33,018 bases of DNA from Ophiocordyceps camponoti-saundersi (nom. inval.) (Eukaryota > Ascomycota > Sordariomycetes > Hypocreales > Ophiocordycipitaceae). The stretch is taken from contig PDHQ01000351.1 in the NCBI GenBank assembly GCA_003339415.1, positions 1 through 33,018 of the forward strand, written 5' to 3'. Position numbers and translations under genes: made by a program. Under the pieces are notes generated by a model. That model did not search any database and was not told the origin of the DNA. It was given only the letters and a program-made list of their open reading frames with translations. This document shows, one piece after another, positions 1 to 9,865 of this stretch (positions are counted from its first letter, which is position 1; every line of letters begins with the position of its first letter).

Positions 1-127
1 GACTTTGTACTGCTGTTATGTGGCGTAGCGTGGCACGGAAAAAATATCTTAGTAATTCGGTACGTACCGCTTAATTTAGGAATGTCGTGTCTAATAGGAA
101 TAGGTGCCGTGGCAAATATGAATACTC
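1..127 (+). mobile_element. Right end of a truncated inverted-repeat (MITE-like) element
   Basis: This stretch reads, in the same orientation, like the right arm (1264-1379) of the complete element at 917-1379, and inverted like its left arm. The last 44 bases, from GTCGTGTCTAATAGG to AATACTC, are identical in all three copies; the inner part is only partly conserved (gactttgtac and the tacgtacc core). The outer end is at 127 and the rest of the copy lies before the window. The target-site duplication cannot be checked because the left end is missing. Confidence 0.75.
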
Positions 128-916
128 CTCAAAAAAGGACTGGCCTGGACAGACGGGCGAAGGCGGGGGGGAAGAAGCAAGAAGGGGGCTACAGTGCAGC
201 GGGCCAAGGACCTCAATCTGGGGAGGAGAAATGGGGTTACAGTGCGCAGGATCACGGGCGAGACGGTGGCCAGTTGTAGCGACGAGCTGCTGTCCATCCG
301 GTCTGGACCCGTAGAGGCCTCCTTTCTACTAATCGATAGTGGTTGGTACTAACCTACTACTACTAGGTAGGTACGGAGTAGCGTCTCGAACGAGAAAAAA
401 AAAGAGAAAAAGAAACAATAAAATGTTCAGTACGATGATGTGGATGAGAATAAAAAGGAAAAGGAAGGGGAAAAAAAAGAAAGGAGGTGAAGAAAATGCA
501 GTAGCTATTGCATGCACATGAGTACCTATCAGGCGATGGATATATTCAGTCGATACCTAGAAGCCTAAAGTCGGAAAGGAAAAGGAAGGAGAACAAGGTG
601 GGATATTATGTACAATGCGCAAGAAAAAAAAATGGAAAGGGGAGAAAAAAGAAGAAGAAAAAAAGAACGCATTGCGAGCCCTTCAGATGACCGCGGAGGA
701 ACAGCGTAGACTGGCGATGAACGTCTGAACGTCCATACCTAGTACGATGTATGAAGAGTAGGTATGAAGTATGAGCACGTTCTCCGTACGGACGTAGTGT
801 AGGTACATACCTACACACCTACATACTACGTCGCAGGTAGTATGTACGTGCTTCGTAGTATGAAGGTTAGTACTAGTAAGTGGTGGTAGTAGACAGTGGC
901 AGCGAGGTATGTTGTA
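128..916. other. Intergenic DNA between two transposon copies
   Basis: No convincing gene is seen. The stretch is purine-rich on the plus strand (A- and G-runs around 395-480 and 620-665) and has scattered tacctac/gtatgt tetranucleotide runs near 800-850. The short open frames here are explained by this low-complexity composition. Confidence 0.5.
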
Positions 917-1379
917 GAGTATTCATATTTGCCACGGCACCTATTCCTATTAGACACGACACTCCTAGATTTAGCGGTACGTACCGAATTACTAAGTCAG
1001 TTTCCAGCACGCCCCACTACACCACGTGATAGCGGTACAAAGTCTAGAGGGATTAAATGTCACTCGTAGTCCGCAGGTACCTATCTTTTTATATACCTAT
1101 ATGCGCGGTTTAGGTTTTTTAGCTACGAAAAAAGGTAGAGGTAAGCAAAGGTAGGTGAAAAAGGTATAGGTAAGCTTATCTAAATATAAATATATAAAGG
1201 CGGGCAGAGGTAAGCAGAAAAGATAGATACTTACGGATTACGAGTGATATTTAGATTCCCTAAGACTTTGTACCGTGGCTACGTGGGGTAAAAAAAATTC
1301 CTTTGTCAGCAGGTACGTATCGCTGATTTTAGACTGTCGTGTCTAATAGGAATAGGTGCCGTGGCAAATATGAATACTC
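917..1379. mobile_element. Complete non-autonomous inverted-repeat transposon (MITE) with 8-bp target duplication
   Basis: The 463-bp element has long terminal inverted repeats starting GAGTATTCATATTTGCC. About 45 terminal bases are identical between the arms, followed by a diverged stretch and then a second well-matched block (ggtacaaagtct... at about 1034-1085 against about 1222-1275). The arms are therefore roughly 170 bp around a central AT-rich loop. It is flanked on both sides by ATGTTGTA (909-916 and 1380-1387), a perfect 8-bp duplication. An 8-bp duplication is typical of hAT transposons, whereas very long inverted arms are commoner in Mutator-like or foldback elements, so the superfamily is open. 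There is no coding capacity, so it must have been moved in trans. Confidence 0.85.
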
Positions 1380-1387
1380 ATGTTGTA

Positions 1388-2063
1388 TGTATGTATGTAG
1401 GATGTATGTATCGTCCGTAGTAGGCACACAAGAGCAAGGGGGAGACTGTCCAGCCAAACAAAACACTTGGCAGGAAAACCAGCGCTTACGCAGGAACGCA
1501 GCGCATGATATTGCACTCGTTGGTGTATGTATTTTGTATGAATATGTATTTCGCAGGTCGCTGCATCATCATCTCTATTCGTCCTCGAACACGACCTGCC
1601 AGTAATGGTAGAACCGTCCCGTGACCCGAATCTAGCCATTAGTCGTCCGCCTAGTACACGAACGCGCGCCCTCTATCCGCCCGGGGTCTCCCGCGAGGTT
1701 GCCGCTCGCGCCCACCCCCGCCGCCCCATCCATCAACAACTGTCCTTGAGCGAATGTGTCGTCGTTTGCCCGGCCAGTCCGACGACAAGAGACCCTTCCT
1801 CTCCGCCCCCTTGAACTCCCGTAACGCCAGGCTGTGCCACCCTCCCCGATCGGTGCGTGTGTTTGTAAGAGTGTTTGTGTGAGAGTGTGTGTTGCGCGCG
1901 CGCGTGCGTGTTGTATATGTACAAGGGCTTCTTCCAACACTGCTTTTTTCGCTAGCCAGCCCAACCCGAACCAAGCGACAGGGATATAGAAAAATGGAGG
2001 GAGAGAAAAGATAGGGGTAAAAAAAAAACAAAAGACAGACCAGTCGGAAAAAATGGTCCGACG
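1388..2063. other. Intergenic DNA downstream of the membrane-protein gene
   Basis: It contains gtatgtatgta-type tetranucleotide runs just after the transposon, a GC-rich stretch near 1650-1720, and a GT-rich run at about 1853-1915. The open frames on both strands overlap one another, are low-complexity, and show no recognisable domain. The end nearest 2063 is the likely 3' untranslated region of the minus-strand gene that follows. Confidence 0.4.
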
Positions 2064-2549
2064 TCAAGGCACGTTTTTACCCCAGATGGGCGCACCCAGC
2101 GGCTTGCTGATACCAAAGCCGACGGCAAAGCCGATGCCAATAACGAGGACGATGACAAGGATCTTGACAGCAATTCTGGTTCGGCGGTCGAGGCGGGACA
2201 TGTATGTGCAACTGCGTTGGCGCTTGGCCGCCTTGGCGCGTTGTTTCCAGTGATCTTTACCCGGCCACACCTGGGCGTCGTTTTGCCGATTGATCACAAC
2301 GCTAGGGCGAGGGTGCTTGTCCGTTGAGCCATTCGTCATCATGGCTTCGACATCCGTGTCGAATGGGTTCTGGCTTCTATCTGATCCGGGCGAAGTGTGA
2401 CCGCTCGGGCATGGTGACCGTTCGAACGAGTTCGGAAATGCTGTCACTGTCGTCGCGGGGAGCGCTGCTTTTTCCAACGTGGCAATCGTCGTCTGAACCT
2501 GGATGCCCGACTTTTGGGGCTCCTGTCCTGTACTGTCGGCCGACGGCAT
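2064..2549 (-). CDS. Small fungal single-pass membrane protein of unknown function (161 aa)
   Basis: The product has a long polar Ser/Thr/Pro-rich N-terminal part (residues 1-90), then a short conserved-looking block NPFDTDVEAM (61-70) and VWPGKDHWKQRAKAAK (94-109). A basic stretch with Cys114 follows, then one transmembrane helix at about 126-147 (IAVKILVIVLVIGIG...) and a short tail SKPLGAPIWG. The pattern resembles a widespread uncharacterised family of fungal proteins with a C-terminal anchor, in which the 'VWPG.HWK..AK' and 'GFG.SKPLGA..W' blocks recur; this is recognition from memory and no function is known. The ATG at 2549 was chosen over an in-frame ATG at 2654 because it has an ACC ATG context and the extra 35 residues are low-complexity. 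No intron is needed. Topology is inferred to be N-terminus cytosolic, because the basic residues precede the helix. Confidence 0.7.
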   Translation of the reverse strand: MPSADSTGQEPQKSGIQVQTTIATLEKAALPATTVTAFPNSFERSPCPSGHTSPGSDRSQNPFDTDVEAMMTNGSTDKHPRPSVVINRQNDAQVWPGKDHWKQRAKAAKRQRSCTYMSRLDRRTRIAVKILVIVLVIGIGFAVGFGISKPLGAPIWGKNVP

Positions 2550-3403
2550 GGTCGTGGTCGTGAGGAGAGCGGGGAAAATGGAGAGAGAGGGCGGAGAGGC
2601 CGCGGAGATGCGCGAGGCCGGTATATCAACCTGGCCAGCGAGGTAAAGCGGCAAAGACTAGAGTCAAAGGGTTGCCTAAGAACCATGCAACGGTCAGTAG
2701 ACGAAGGGGCCGGCTGGCATGACGCAGACGTAGTGCGAGACGATGAGGAGGCAAGACGTCACCGAAAGGGGAGGGGGGGGGGAGTAATGGTGGGCACAAG
2801 GGACACGCAGCTTGAAACATGCGACTGACCTGAGTAGGGCGCAGGAGGAAGACTGCAAAGAAGGGGGAAGCAAGGCAGAGGCAAGACGAGGTAAACAGCG
2901 GGCCGGCGTGTTTCGACGCCAGGTGTCGAAAGCCTCGAATGAGGTTGACTCGTGTGTGCAGTCGGCGGCGAGTCGGTGAGGCGCCGAGCGAGTCGATGAA
3001 GACGACGTCGCAACGACAGTGTCTGTTTTTTTTTAAAGTCTTATTTTTGGAGGAGGCGTGGCATGACTCGGCGATAATTGAAAGATTAGTCGAGGCAAAT
3101 TAAGGCCGGAGCAACCAAAGAAGGAAAAAGAGGAGAGGGTGAGCGGGTGGCGTTGAGGGAGGCTCGCGAGGCAGAGGGAGAGCGGAAGGAGCAGCGTCGG
3201 GTGGAAAAATGGTCGGCGAGTACCTGTCGAAATGGGTTCGGTTTCGAGGATTTTGTGAGGAGACGATTGGAGGACGAGTTGGCAAGAGTACAGACGTCGG
3301 TAGGACGAAATGTGGACAGAAGGAGAAGGAGATGGAGGTAGTCAGAGGCAGAGGAGATAAAAGGGAGGACAAAAAGGTGGACAGAGAGAGAAGGAGAGGG
3401 AGA

Positions 3404-3487
3404 GTGTGTGTGTATGTGTCAGTGTGTGTGTGTGTGAGGAAGAGAGAGAAGAGAGAGACAGAGAGACAGAGAGACAGAGAGACAGAG
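3404..3487. repeat. Compound GT / GACAGA microsatellite
   Basis: A (GT)n run at about 3404-3436 is followed by GAGA and then several tandem copies of gagacagagaga up to about 3487. Confidence 0.9.
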
Positions 3488-4298
3488 TGGAGGACAAACA
3501 AAGCGGATGCCTCGTCGCTATGTGACAAGGGGAGATTTGCCAATTGAGGTGCATGGATGGCAGGCAGGCGCTTGGACCAAGGACGGCAGCGCTAACGCTA
3601 GAGGCCGGACGACTGGCTGGCACTGTAGAGCCAGCTGAAGTAGAGGTACCCGAGGGTTGCGGCGGAGCGGGGGCTGTGCGCGCAGGCGGCCATGGATATC
3701 CCGTAGTGCTACATGTGTTAATCATTCATTCACATGGGCGTAGCACTGCCCTGCAAATAGGAGTACCTGCCGCATGTATTACAGTGGGGATGTCTGTGCC
3801 CGAGTACCTACAGACGTACGACGGGGAAAGAGGTCAACAAGAAAGACAGATTCCCTGCCCTCCCGGGTAATGATGGGTGTGTGATACATACAAGCAGCCG
3901 CATGATGAACCTCCTCCTCCTCCTCATCCTCCCTTCCTCTCTCCAGACTGCATGACGTTTTCAACAAGCAGTCCAAACGCCGGACTGGTCGTGCGTCTCT
4001 GGCTGCAGCCGCCCGTTTGCACCCTGCACATGGCATGATAGAAGCCGCGTCGGCTACAAAGCACATGTGTGTAGGCACATACGGCCAAGTAGGTATGCTG
4101 TATGTACGGATATGCACATTTGTATTTATGTATGTACATGCGTACATTGTTCCCCCCTCAAGATGAGAACTCTCCAAGACGGGCGTTGGTTCCAAAGGCA
4201 ACACCTGGTAAGATTTTGTCTCTCCTTGGCTCTCTTCCCCCTCTCCCCTCTCTCCTGCGCGTCTCTCTTCAGTTGCCAGACAGGTTGCCTGTAGGTAT

Positions 4299-4315
4299 GC
4301 ACATACATACACACA

Positions 4316-4364
<49 letters not shown>
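4299..4364. repeat. CA dinucleotide microsatellite
   Basis: An almost pure (CA)n run, interrupted only by a few CATA units near its left end. Confidence 0.95.
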
Positions 4365-5819
4365 CGAGAAAGAGAGAGAAGCCCGGCAGAAACAGTGGTG
4401 CGTCTCACAGAGGCGAATGCATAAAGATCTTCTTCAACCCCCTTTCCCCCCCTCTCTCCGCATATGTACAATGTATGCCGTCCGATGCAGCAGGGGACCC
4501 ATGATGATATTAATAGTGGACGGGGCGGCCTGCATTCACGTGCGAGCACAGTGTTCAAGATATCATTATACACGGACCGTCTGGACTTTAACGTAAGCCA
4601 AATACAGTCGCGCTGGGCATACAAGGCACTGCGACGTTTTGCCAAAATATCGCATACTTGAGCCGTAAAACAAGACCGATGCCGGATGTGTCCATCCGTC
4701 GTCATCCGTCCGACTTTTCCAATCAGCCCGCGCTAGGCCTCGAGGAACAAAAACTGACACGCCGACGTTCCAGCTCGCCTCACCATCTTCATCGACATCA
4801 TCGGCTAGCCTCGACGACGACCCCTAACTCGTGCACATGACAGCACCATCCGGTGTATGTATGTGTCTACTATCCGTAGTGGATGGATGTATGCGGCCCT
4901 CCTTCTCACGTAGGCACCTGGATGCCTCGAGCCGCGTGGCCTTTCGCATTCCCGTCGAGCTCAAACCTCGTCTCGACATGGTGGAATTGTCTTGCGTCGC
5001 TGGCAAGCACAGCTTACATACAAACCGTCATACATGCAGATACACATGTTCAGGACTCGTCCGTGACTGCTCAGGCCAGCATGGGGCAGGGCCAGCCTAC
5101 CTACCCCCCTCCCTCTCTGTCTACCTAGGTAGGTAGGTAGTATCTCGCTAGCCGTATGTCTCCGCCTTCTCTGCCGTCGCAGTCTCCAGAGCCACCTGAG
5201 CACCGTCCACTGAAGGTAGGTAGGCAGAGATGAGCCAAGCCAGCAGTGTCTATCTGTTCAGCAATGCAGCCACCAGCTACATTTCGCGATGGCTTCCCAT
5301 GCGTCCTTCCCGGCTGCCTCCCCCGGTGCCAAGGCAGGACCGTCTTGTCAGAGGCCCAGAGGCCGAGCTTTCGCTTGGCCCATCTCCTTTTCCCTCGTCC
5401 TCGACCGCAACCCCCCCTCCCTCTCCAATCCGTCTCTCGCTTTCTCGCTGTCTCGTAACATCGATTAAAGCAGACATCATTGTCTGTTGCATACTTTCGC
5501 CTCGCGCGGGGACTCTCCTTCGCTCATCCCCCTCGCCGTTTGCTTCCATCATTCGTGCTGGTCTATCGTCTTGAGTGCCCCCTCTCCCAGTGCGTGGCGA
5601 CGATCCATTTCTTCGCCTGCGAGCCGAATCCTTTCCCGCGTTTAGGCGAGGGCTCATATTCCTTATCCTCCAGACGGGTTACTGCATCGTCTCGGGTCCG
5701 TCCGGTCGAGTATGGATCTTCACTGGACCCAAGATCCGCACTTCAGCCACTTGCGAAACCAACCCACTTGGTATCGCCCTTCTTCCGGGTACATTTTTAC
5801 ACGCAAGCCCTCACGCGTC

Positions 5820-6481
5820 ATGGAAAAGCAGAGGACGGTAGCAAATAAAGCGAATTGGCAGTGGGAGGGGGTCCAAGGCTCGCGTTCTGCCTTCTTCAAG
5901 GCATACGTCGGTGCTTGCCTTTGGCCATGTGGCTCATACGCCCGCGCCTCATCGCGCCTCCGCTGTGCTCTGGCTGGCCACAATGTCGAAAACATGCCGG
6001 AGCTGGGCTTGATCAACCCTGACTGCGCTCAGTTCGCCGCCTGCCTGCCCTGTGCGCTTTCCCCCCTATGCCGTCTCTCACGATACGACCACGCGCTGAC
6101 GAGTTGCCGATAGTTTATGGCTGCCTCCTCGGACGCTTGCAAACGACAGTGCGCGCCTTTTATGGCGTTGAAGGCAGCGACTACAAGGACTGGACGGACG
6201 GATGCTTCTGTCCATGCGTTGCCTTGGTTCGCAACGACAACGAAATTCTCTTGCGCGAGAAGCGGCACCACAAGCTTAGACAGCTACACGATCCCAAAGC
6301 CAAGAACCCATATCAGGCTGAGGCGCCCATGTCATGCGACCAGATGAGGACGTTTGGAGGACGTACAAGCTCCCCAAAAGATGGCAGGAAGGGCAAGGAC
6401 AGCCTTGGCCCACAGTCGGAGATGGCGAGCAAGGGAACGGGAAACGACTTTCCTCCCGTTCTTGCTCTCGATCAGAACTAG
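5820..6481 (+). CDS. PLAC8-domain cysteine-rich protein (199 aa, one intron)
   Basis: Exons 5820-6051 and 6114-6481. The 62-bp intron has donor GTGCGC, branch sequence gCTGAC (about 6095-6100) and acceptor gatAG. Splicing restores a continuous PLAC8 (DUF614) domain: CLWPC at residues 33-37, NPDC at 66-69, a hydrophobic stretch FYGCLLG (78-84), then YGVEGSDYKDW and the CFCPC block (108-112), ending VALVRNDNEILLREKRH. This order is the standard PLAC8 layout. The family contains plant FCR/PCR proteins (metal transport, organ size) and fungal proteins of mostly unknown role, usually at membranes. The start at 5820 is the ATG nearest the domain; an in-frame ATG at 5712 adds 36 unremarkable residues. 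The C-terminal 50 residues after EAPMS are not conserved-looking, and a further intron starting at GTACAA (6363) is possible. The stop TAG at 6479-6481 is followed in the same frame by the H-x-L-x-x-D repeat ORF. Confidence 0.8.
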
Positions 6482-6568
6482 TACTTGGTCCCGGCGGGCC
6501 AGCGGCCTACTGGAGTAGGAGAAGGCTCGAGCGGTGGAATCGCAGCCGTTCCAATCTCAGCCGCTTTG

Positions 6569-7060
6569 ATGGGCCGGCATTCGCTCACCCAAGATCAAAT
6601 TTTGGCGCTCGCTCATCCGCGGCCGGCCCACGAGCTCGCGACGGACGTGGCGGTCCCCAGCGCCCTGGCATCCGGAAACGTTCACAGTCTGCACCGGGAT
6701 GCCACGGCGCCGCAAGGGGTGTCAACTCCCCAGCATCGGTTGGCGGACGACAATTTAAGCAAAAGTTCAGGACCATTGCCCGCTGCCCATCAACTCGGTG
6801 ACGACAAGGTGACGGCGGCGGCCGGGCTTCAGGGGACGGAGCACGTGCTTGGGGCGGATCGGGCCGTGGCCATGGCCCGTCCGGACACGCCGCACGTGCT
6901 CGTCGACGACGCGGCGGCCAAGGTGGGCACGGACGTTGGTGCCCACCAGCTCTCGCAAGATGCCGCGCTGAAGAGGGTCGAAGATGGGGACGGACGACAC
7001 CGGCTGGAGGCGGACGAGTTGGTGACGACGAGGATTTTGGGCAGACCGCACGCGTTGTGA
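6569..7060 (+). CDS. ORF of ten H-x-L-x-x-D repeats (163 aa), family unknown
   Basis: From an ATG at 6569 the ORF is almost nothing but a 17-18 residue repeat whose only fixed positions are His-x-Leu-x-x-Asp. The His residues fall at 4, 21, 39, 56, 74, 92, 109, 126, 144 and 161, and the protein ends in the third residue of the tenth unit (HAL-stop). The His, Leu and Asp codons vary at silent positions (cat/cac; ctc, ctg, ttg, ctt; gat/gac) while the residues stay fixed. That points to selection on the protein rather than a recent DNA satellite. The antisense frame has TAA and TGA inside the fourth unit, so the plus frame is favoured. No family is recognised and there is no signal peptide or Cys. 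It lies in the same frame as the PLAC8 gene upstream, separated by one TAG, so it may be an alternative C-terminal extension of that gene reached by splicing. Confidence 0.55.
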   Translation: MGRHSLTQDQILALAHPRPAHELATDVAVPSALASGNVHSLHRDATAPQGVSTPQHRLADDNLSKSSGPLPAAHQLGDDKVTAAAGLQGTEHVLGADRAVAMARPDTPHVLVDDAAAKVGTDVGAHQLSQDAALKRVEDGDGRHRLEADELVTTRILGRPHAL

Positions 7061-8177
7061 GATTGTGGCTGCCCGGGCGTGATATGACACGCTCAACTGT
7101 GAAAGTATACACAGACGACCCGTCCCCTGAGAGTACATACAAGGTAGACTTAGCAGCAGTATCATTCTTTCTAGTGTTTCTGGTGACCGAAGCCTTTGAC
7201 GACGACGACTGCCATGTCATGTGTATCGTATGTATGTATGTACATATGTATGTGGTATGATGGATGTGAATATCTTCATATGTACATACCTAGGTATGCA
7301 AAGGTGCGAACAGGGAGTGCGTAGTATCTCCAAATCACGACGAGCTGCTAGTCTATGTACATACCTGTGGGCTGCAGTTCGGTTAGAGGTGGGCCGTGGC
7401 ACAAGCCCCTTGCGTTGGGGCGACTGGTTTTGCTTCCTATTTTTTCTTCTTGTTCTTCTTGCGCCGGGTTCCCAGAAGGAAATACTACGTATGTAGGTAG
7501 GTCAGAAGGGGAGAAGAAAGAGAAGAGAGAAGAAGAGGATACTAGCGAAGAGATAGACTTGACGGTGGGCAGGCGACGGTGGCGACTGAGGCGCGTCGGG
7601 CCCGCAGAAGAGACAGGACAAGGTGAGCTGGAAGGTTGCAAGACTTGCAACACCTTAACGTTGGTCTTTTACGGAGGAGGCCGGAGGGACGCCGGGGGTC
7701 ACGATACATTCATATGTTTGTATAAATACCTACCTACCTACATACAGTACATATGTAGGTAGGTTTGTGGTTGGGCAAGGCTGGTGATGGGCGACCGACT
7801 TCCACGCACGCAGTTGTGCGCTGGCAGACATGATAATCATATGATACGGTCAGAGGATAGACATAGACGGCCTTCCACCCTGGCGGACGAGGTCGCCTAG
7901 TGGGACGCGACAAAGTGGTGCAGCGTTAGCATCGAATGAGTTGCGACGAAAGAGACGCGAGGAAGAAGGAAGAATGTTTCAAAGGTAGGGAGGGAGATTA
8001 GTATGGGGAAGAGTGTCTTGATTGGCATGTATGTATGTACATACGAATATATGTACCTATGCATACGTAGGTGCGTAGAGTGAGACAAAGCGATGACGGG
8101 CTGCAGACGGACACACGATCGATCTGCTGTCTCTTACTAAGGGCGAGGCTGACAGGAATGAGGAGGGGATGATTGAT

Positions 8178-8230
8178 GGGAAAGGATGGGAAGGGAAGGG
8201 AAGGGAAGGGGAGGGGCGGGGAGGAGAGGG
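8178..8230. repeat. Purine (GGGAA)n tract
   Basis: Tandem gggaa units grade into GAGGGG; the next 50 bases continue as gga repeats. Confidence 0.85.
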
Positions 8231-8883
8231 GGTTCGGCAAGTCGCGAGGAGGAAGAGGAGGAAGAGGAGGAGGAGAAGGGTTTATTTGCACGAGTTATTG
8301 GAGGTTCAAGTCAATTGTCATTAATCACGAATCTACATTATCATTTAGCAGTTCTCAGGTTCTCCGTCCGTACCGTAGAGGATGGAGTACGATGGGGGCG
8401 ATGATGAAAAACTAGGTACGTACATAGGACATCCGTACGTGGGTTGATGAGGGCGGGGGCAGGAAACGCGATGCTCCTTGCATGGGCACCAAATCCTTGC
8501 TTTTCCCCATGATGCAACTGCAGGCATCCACGCAAGGATGGTCAATTAGGTAGTGACGTTTTTATTCATGGATACTCTGTGAAGCAGCAGCAGCAGCATT
8601 AAGCTACCTGTGTATCTATGAAAAGCCGGGCTCCAAAGAGAAGCTAGGCAGTAGTGGCTCGAAACAAAATAAAAAGAGACGATGAACCCCGGTGTTTTGC
8701 GCGCTGGATTGCTGTATGCTGTATCCGTATGTATGTACATATGTACATATGTATGCATGTGTAGTAGGCAGAGAGGCGAGAAGTGTATGTAAGTGTTTAC
8801 ATACCTACCTCATACATACATACTACTCTACCCGTACGGACACTCCGTCTCGTCTTGTCGCTCCTTTTCTTCGTCTTCTTCTT

Positions 8884-8942
8884 TCACTCTCACTCTCACT
8901 CTCTCATTCACTCTCTCAGTCACACACACACACTCTCTCTCT
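8884..8942. repeat. CT / CA microsatellite
   Basis: A run of tcactc units, then (CA)n and (CT)n, closely followed by an A-run at 8949-8961. Confidence 0.85.
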
Positions 8943-9865
8943 TCCTGGAAAAAAAAAAAAAACCCTTTTCCCCGTAAATCGACCCCTCGTCGTCCTTCTT
9001 TTCGTTTGTTATTTCCCCTCGGTCATCGGCACTTTACACGCTCTCTTTTTCACGCGTTTCTCTTCCCCATCAACTCCATCAGACGACAGGGGCCCTTCAT
9101 TGGACAGTCTCCCCCCCGCTTGACGCCATCCCGCCTAGTAGGTCGGAAAAGCCGCCGGCCACCACGCGCCCGTGGCACACCCACGGTCCATCCAACCAAC
9201 CAGACGCGTCGTCTGTCCGCCTCTGAAGCGGCGATTCACTGCTACTCTCTGCTCCTACTCTGCTCCTACGCTCTGCTACTACTCTGCTACTGCTGCTCTG
9301 ATTCACGGACTTGCAATACATACATACATACGACCCTCGGCGCTTCCTGGCGTCAATCTGCCGTACCTATAAAATCCTCCTCTCCTCTCCCCTCCCTCCC
9401 CCTCCCCAACCCCTTCCTCCTCCGACCCTCCTCTCCTCTTGGCCCATTATTGTCACCTATAACTTGTTTTGCCCCTCAACCCACATATAAACATACATAC
9501 AAGCTTACGCCCTGCACACATACATACATACATATTGCTCCCTTCCGCCCTCTTTTTCCCATTAGCCCACCTTTCTATCTATTATCTTGTCGCCCTGACA
9601 GCGGCACGCCCTGCTAAAGAAGAAGAAGCGGCAAATTCACACACTCACGCACACACACGCACACACACGCCCTCACGCACATACATACATAGACCCAGCC
9701 ACGACTACGACTTGACCTTGACTTGAACGACAACCACAAACCAGCAAAGTCAAAAACGCTCTCTCAACATCAGTCCCCCCTCGTCTACTTCTTATCTCAC
9801 ACTTCTGCTCGGCTTTTTCTTCTTCTCGACACCAACTTACCCGCTCTTTCTCAATTACTCACGCA

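Larger units (their letters stand above)
2550..5819. other. Long microsatellite-rich intergenic region
   Basis: No gene could be supported over 3.2 kb. The part next to 2550 is the promoter of the minus-strand membrane-protein gene and is pyrimidine-rich in that gene's direction. It is followed by GA/GT runs (3404-3487), a long CA run (4299-4364) and many catacata and acctaccta tetranucleotide runs. Long open frames on both strands overlap each other and take their composition from these repeats. The last few hundred bases before 5820 are CT-rich and likely hold the PLAC8 promoter and 5' untranslated region. Confidence 0.45.
7061..9865. other. Simple-repeat intergenic region and promoter of the KEN-box gene
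   Basis: No gene is supported in 2.8 kb. The stretch carries many gtatgta/catacata and taggtagg tetranucleotide runs (for example 7225-7260, 7727-7764, 8029-8050, 8728-8760, 9317-9330, 9510-9535) and a purine block at 8178-8230. It also has CT/CA-rich tracts at 8884-8942, 9370-9440 and 9640-9690. The last 160 bases are CT-rich and CAAC/CAAA-rich, which fits a fungal core promoter and 5' untranslated region. A 274-residue open frame at 8793-9617 is low-complexity and rejected. Confidence 0.45.

Noticed and set aside
3100..3725. Overlapping open frames on both strands with Leu-Ser-rich or Arg-Glu-rich translations
   Set aside because: They translate the GT/GACAGA microsatellite and flanking purine-rich DNA.
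3779..4705. 308-residue minus-strand open frame
   Set aside because: Its middle is poly-(Val-Cys) from the CA microsatellite and no domain is visible on either side.
6585..7220. 211-residue minus-strand open frame opposite the H-x-L-x-x-D ORF
   Set aside because: Pro/Arg-rich shadow of GC-rich coding DNA; it does not show the repeat, whereas the plus frame does.
8793..9617. 274-residue plus-strand open frame
   Set aside because: Its composition is Ser/Leu/Thr/His from CT, CA and CATA repeats in a promoter-like region, with no domain; it overlaps other equally long frames.
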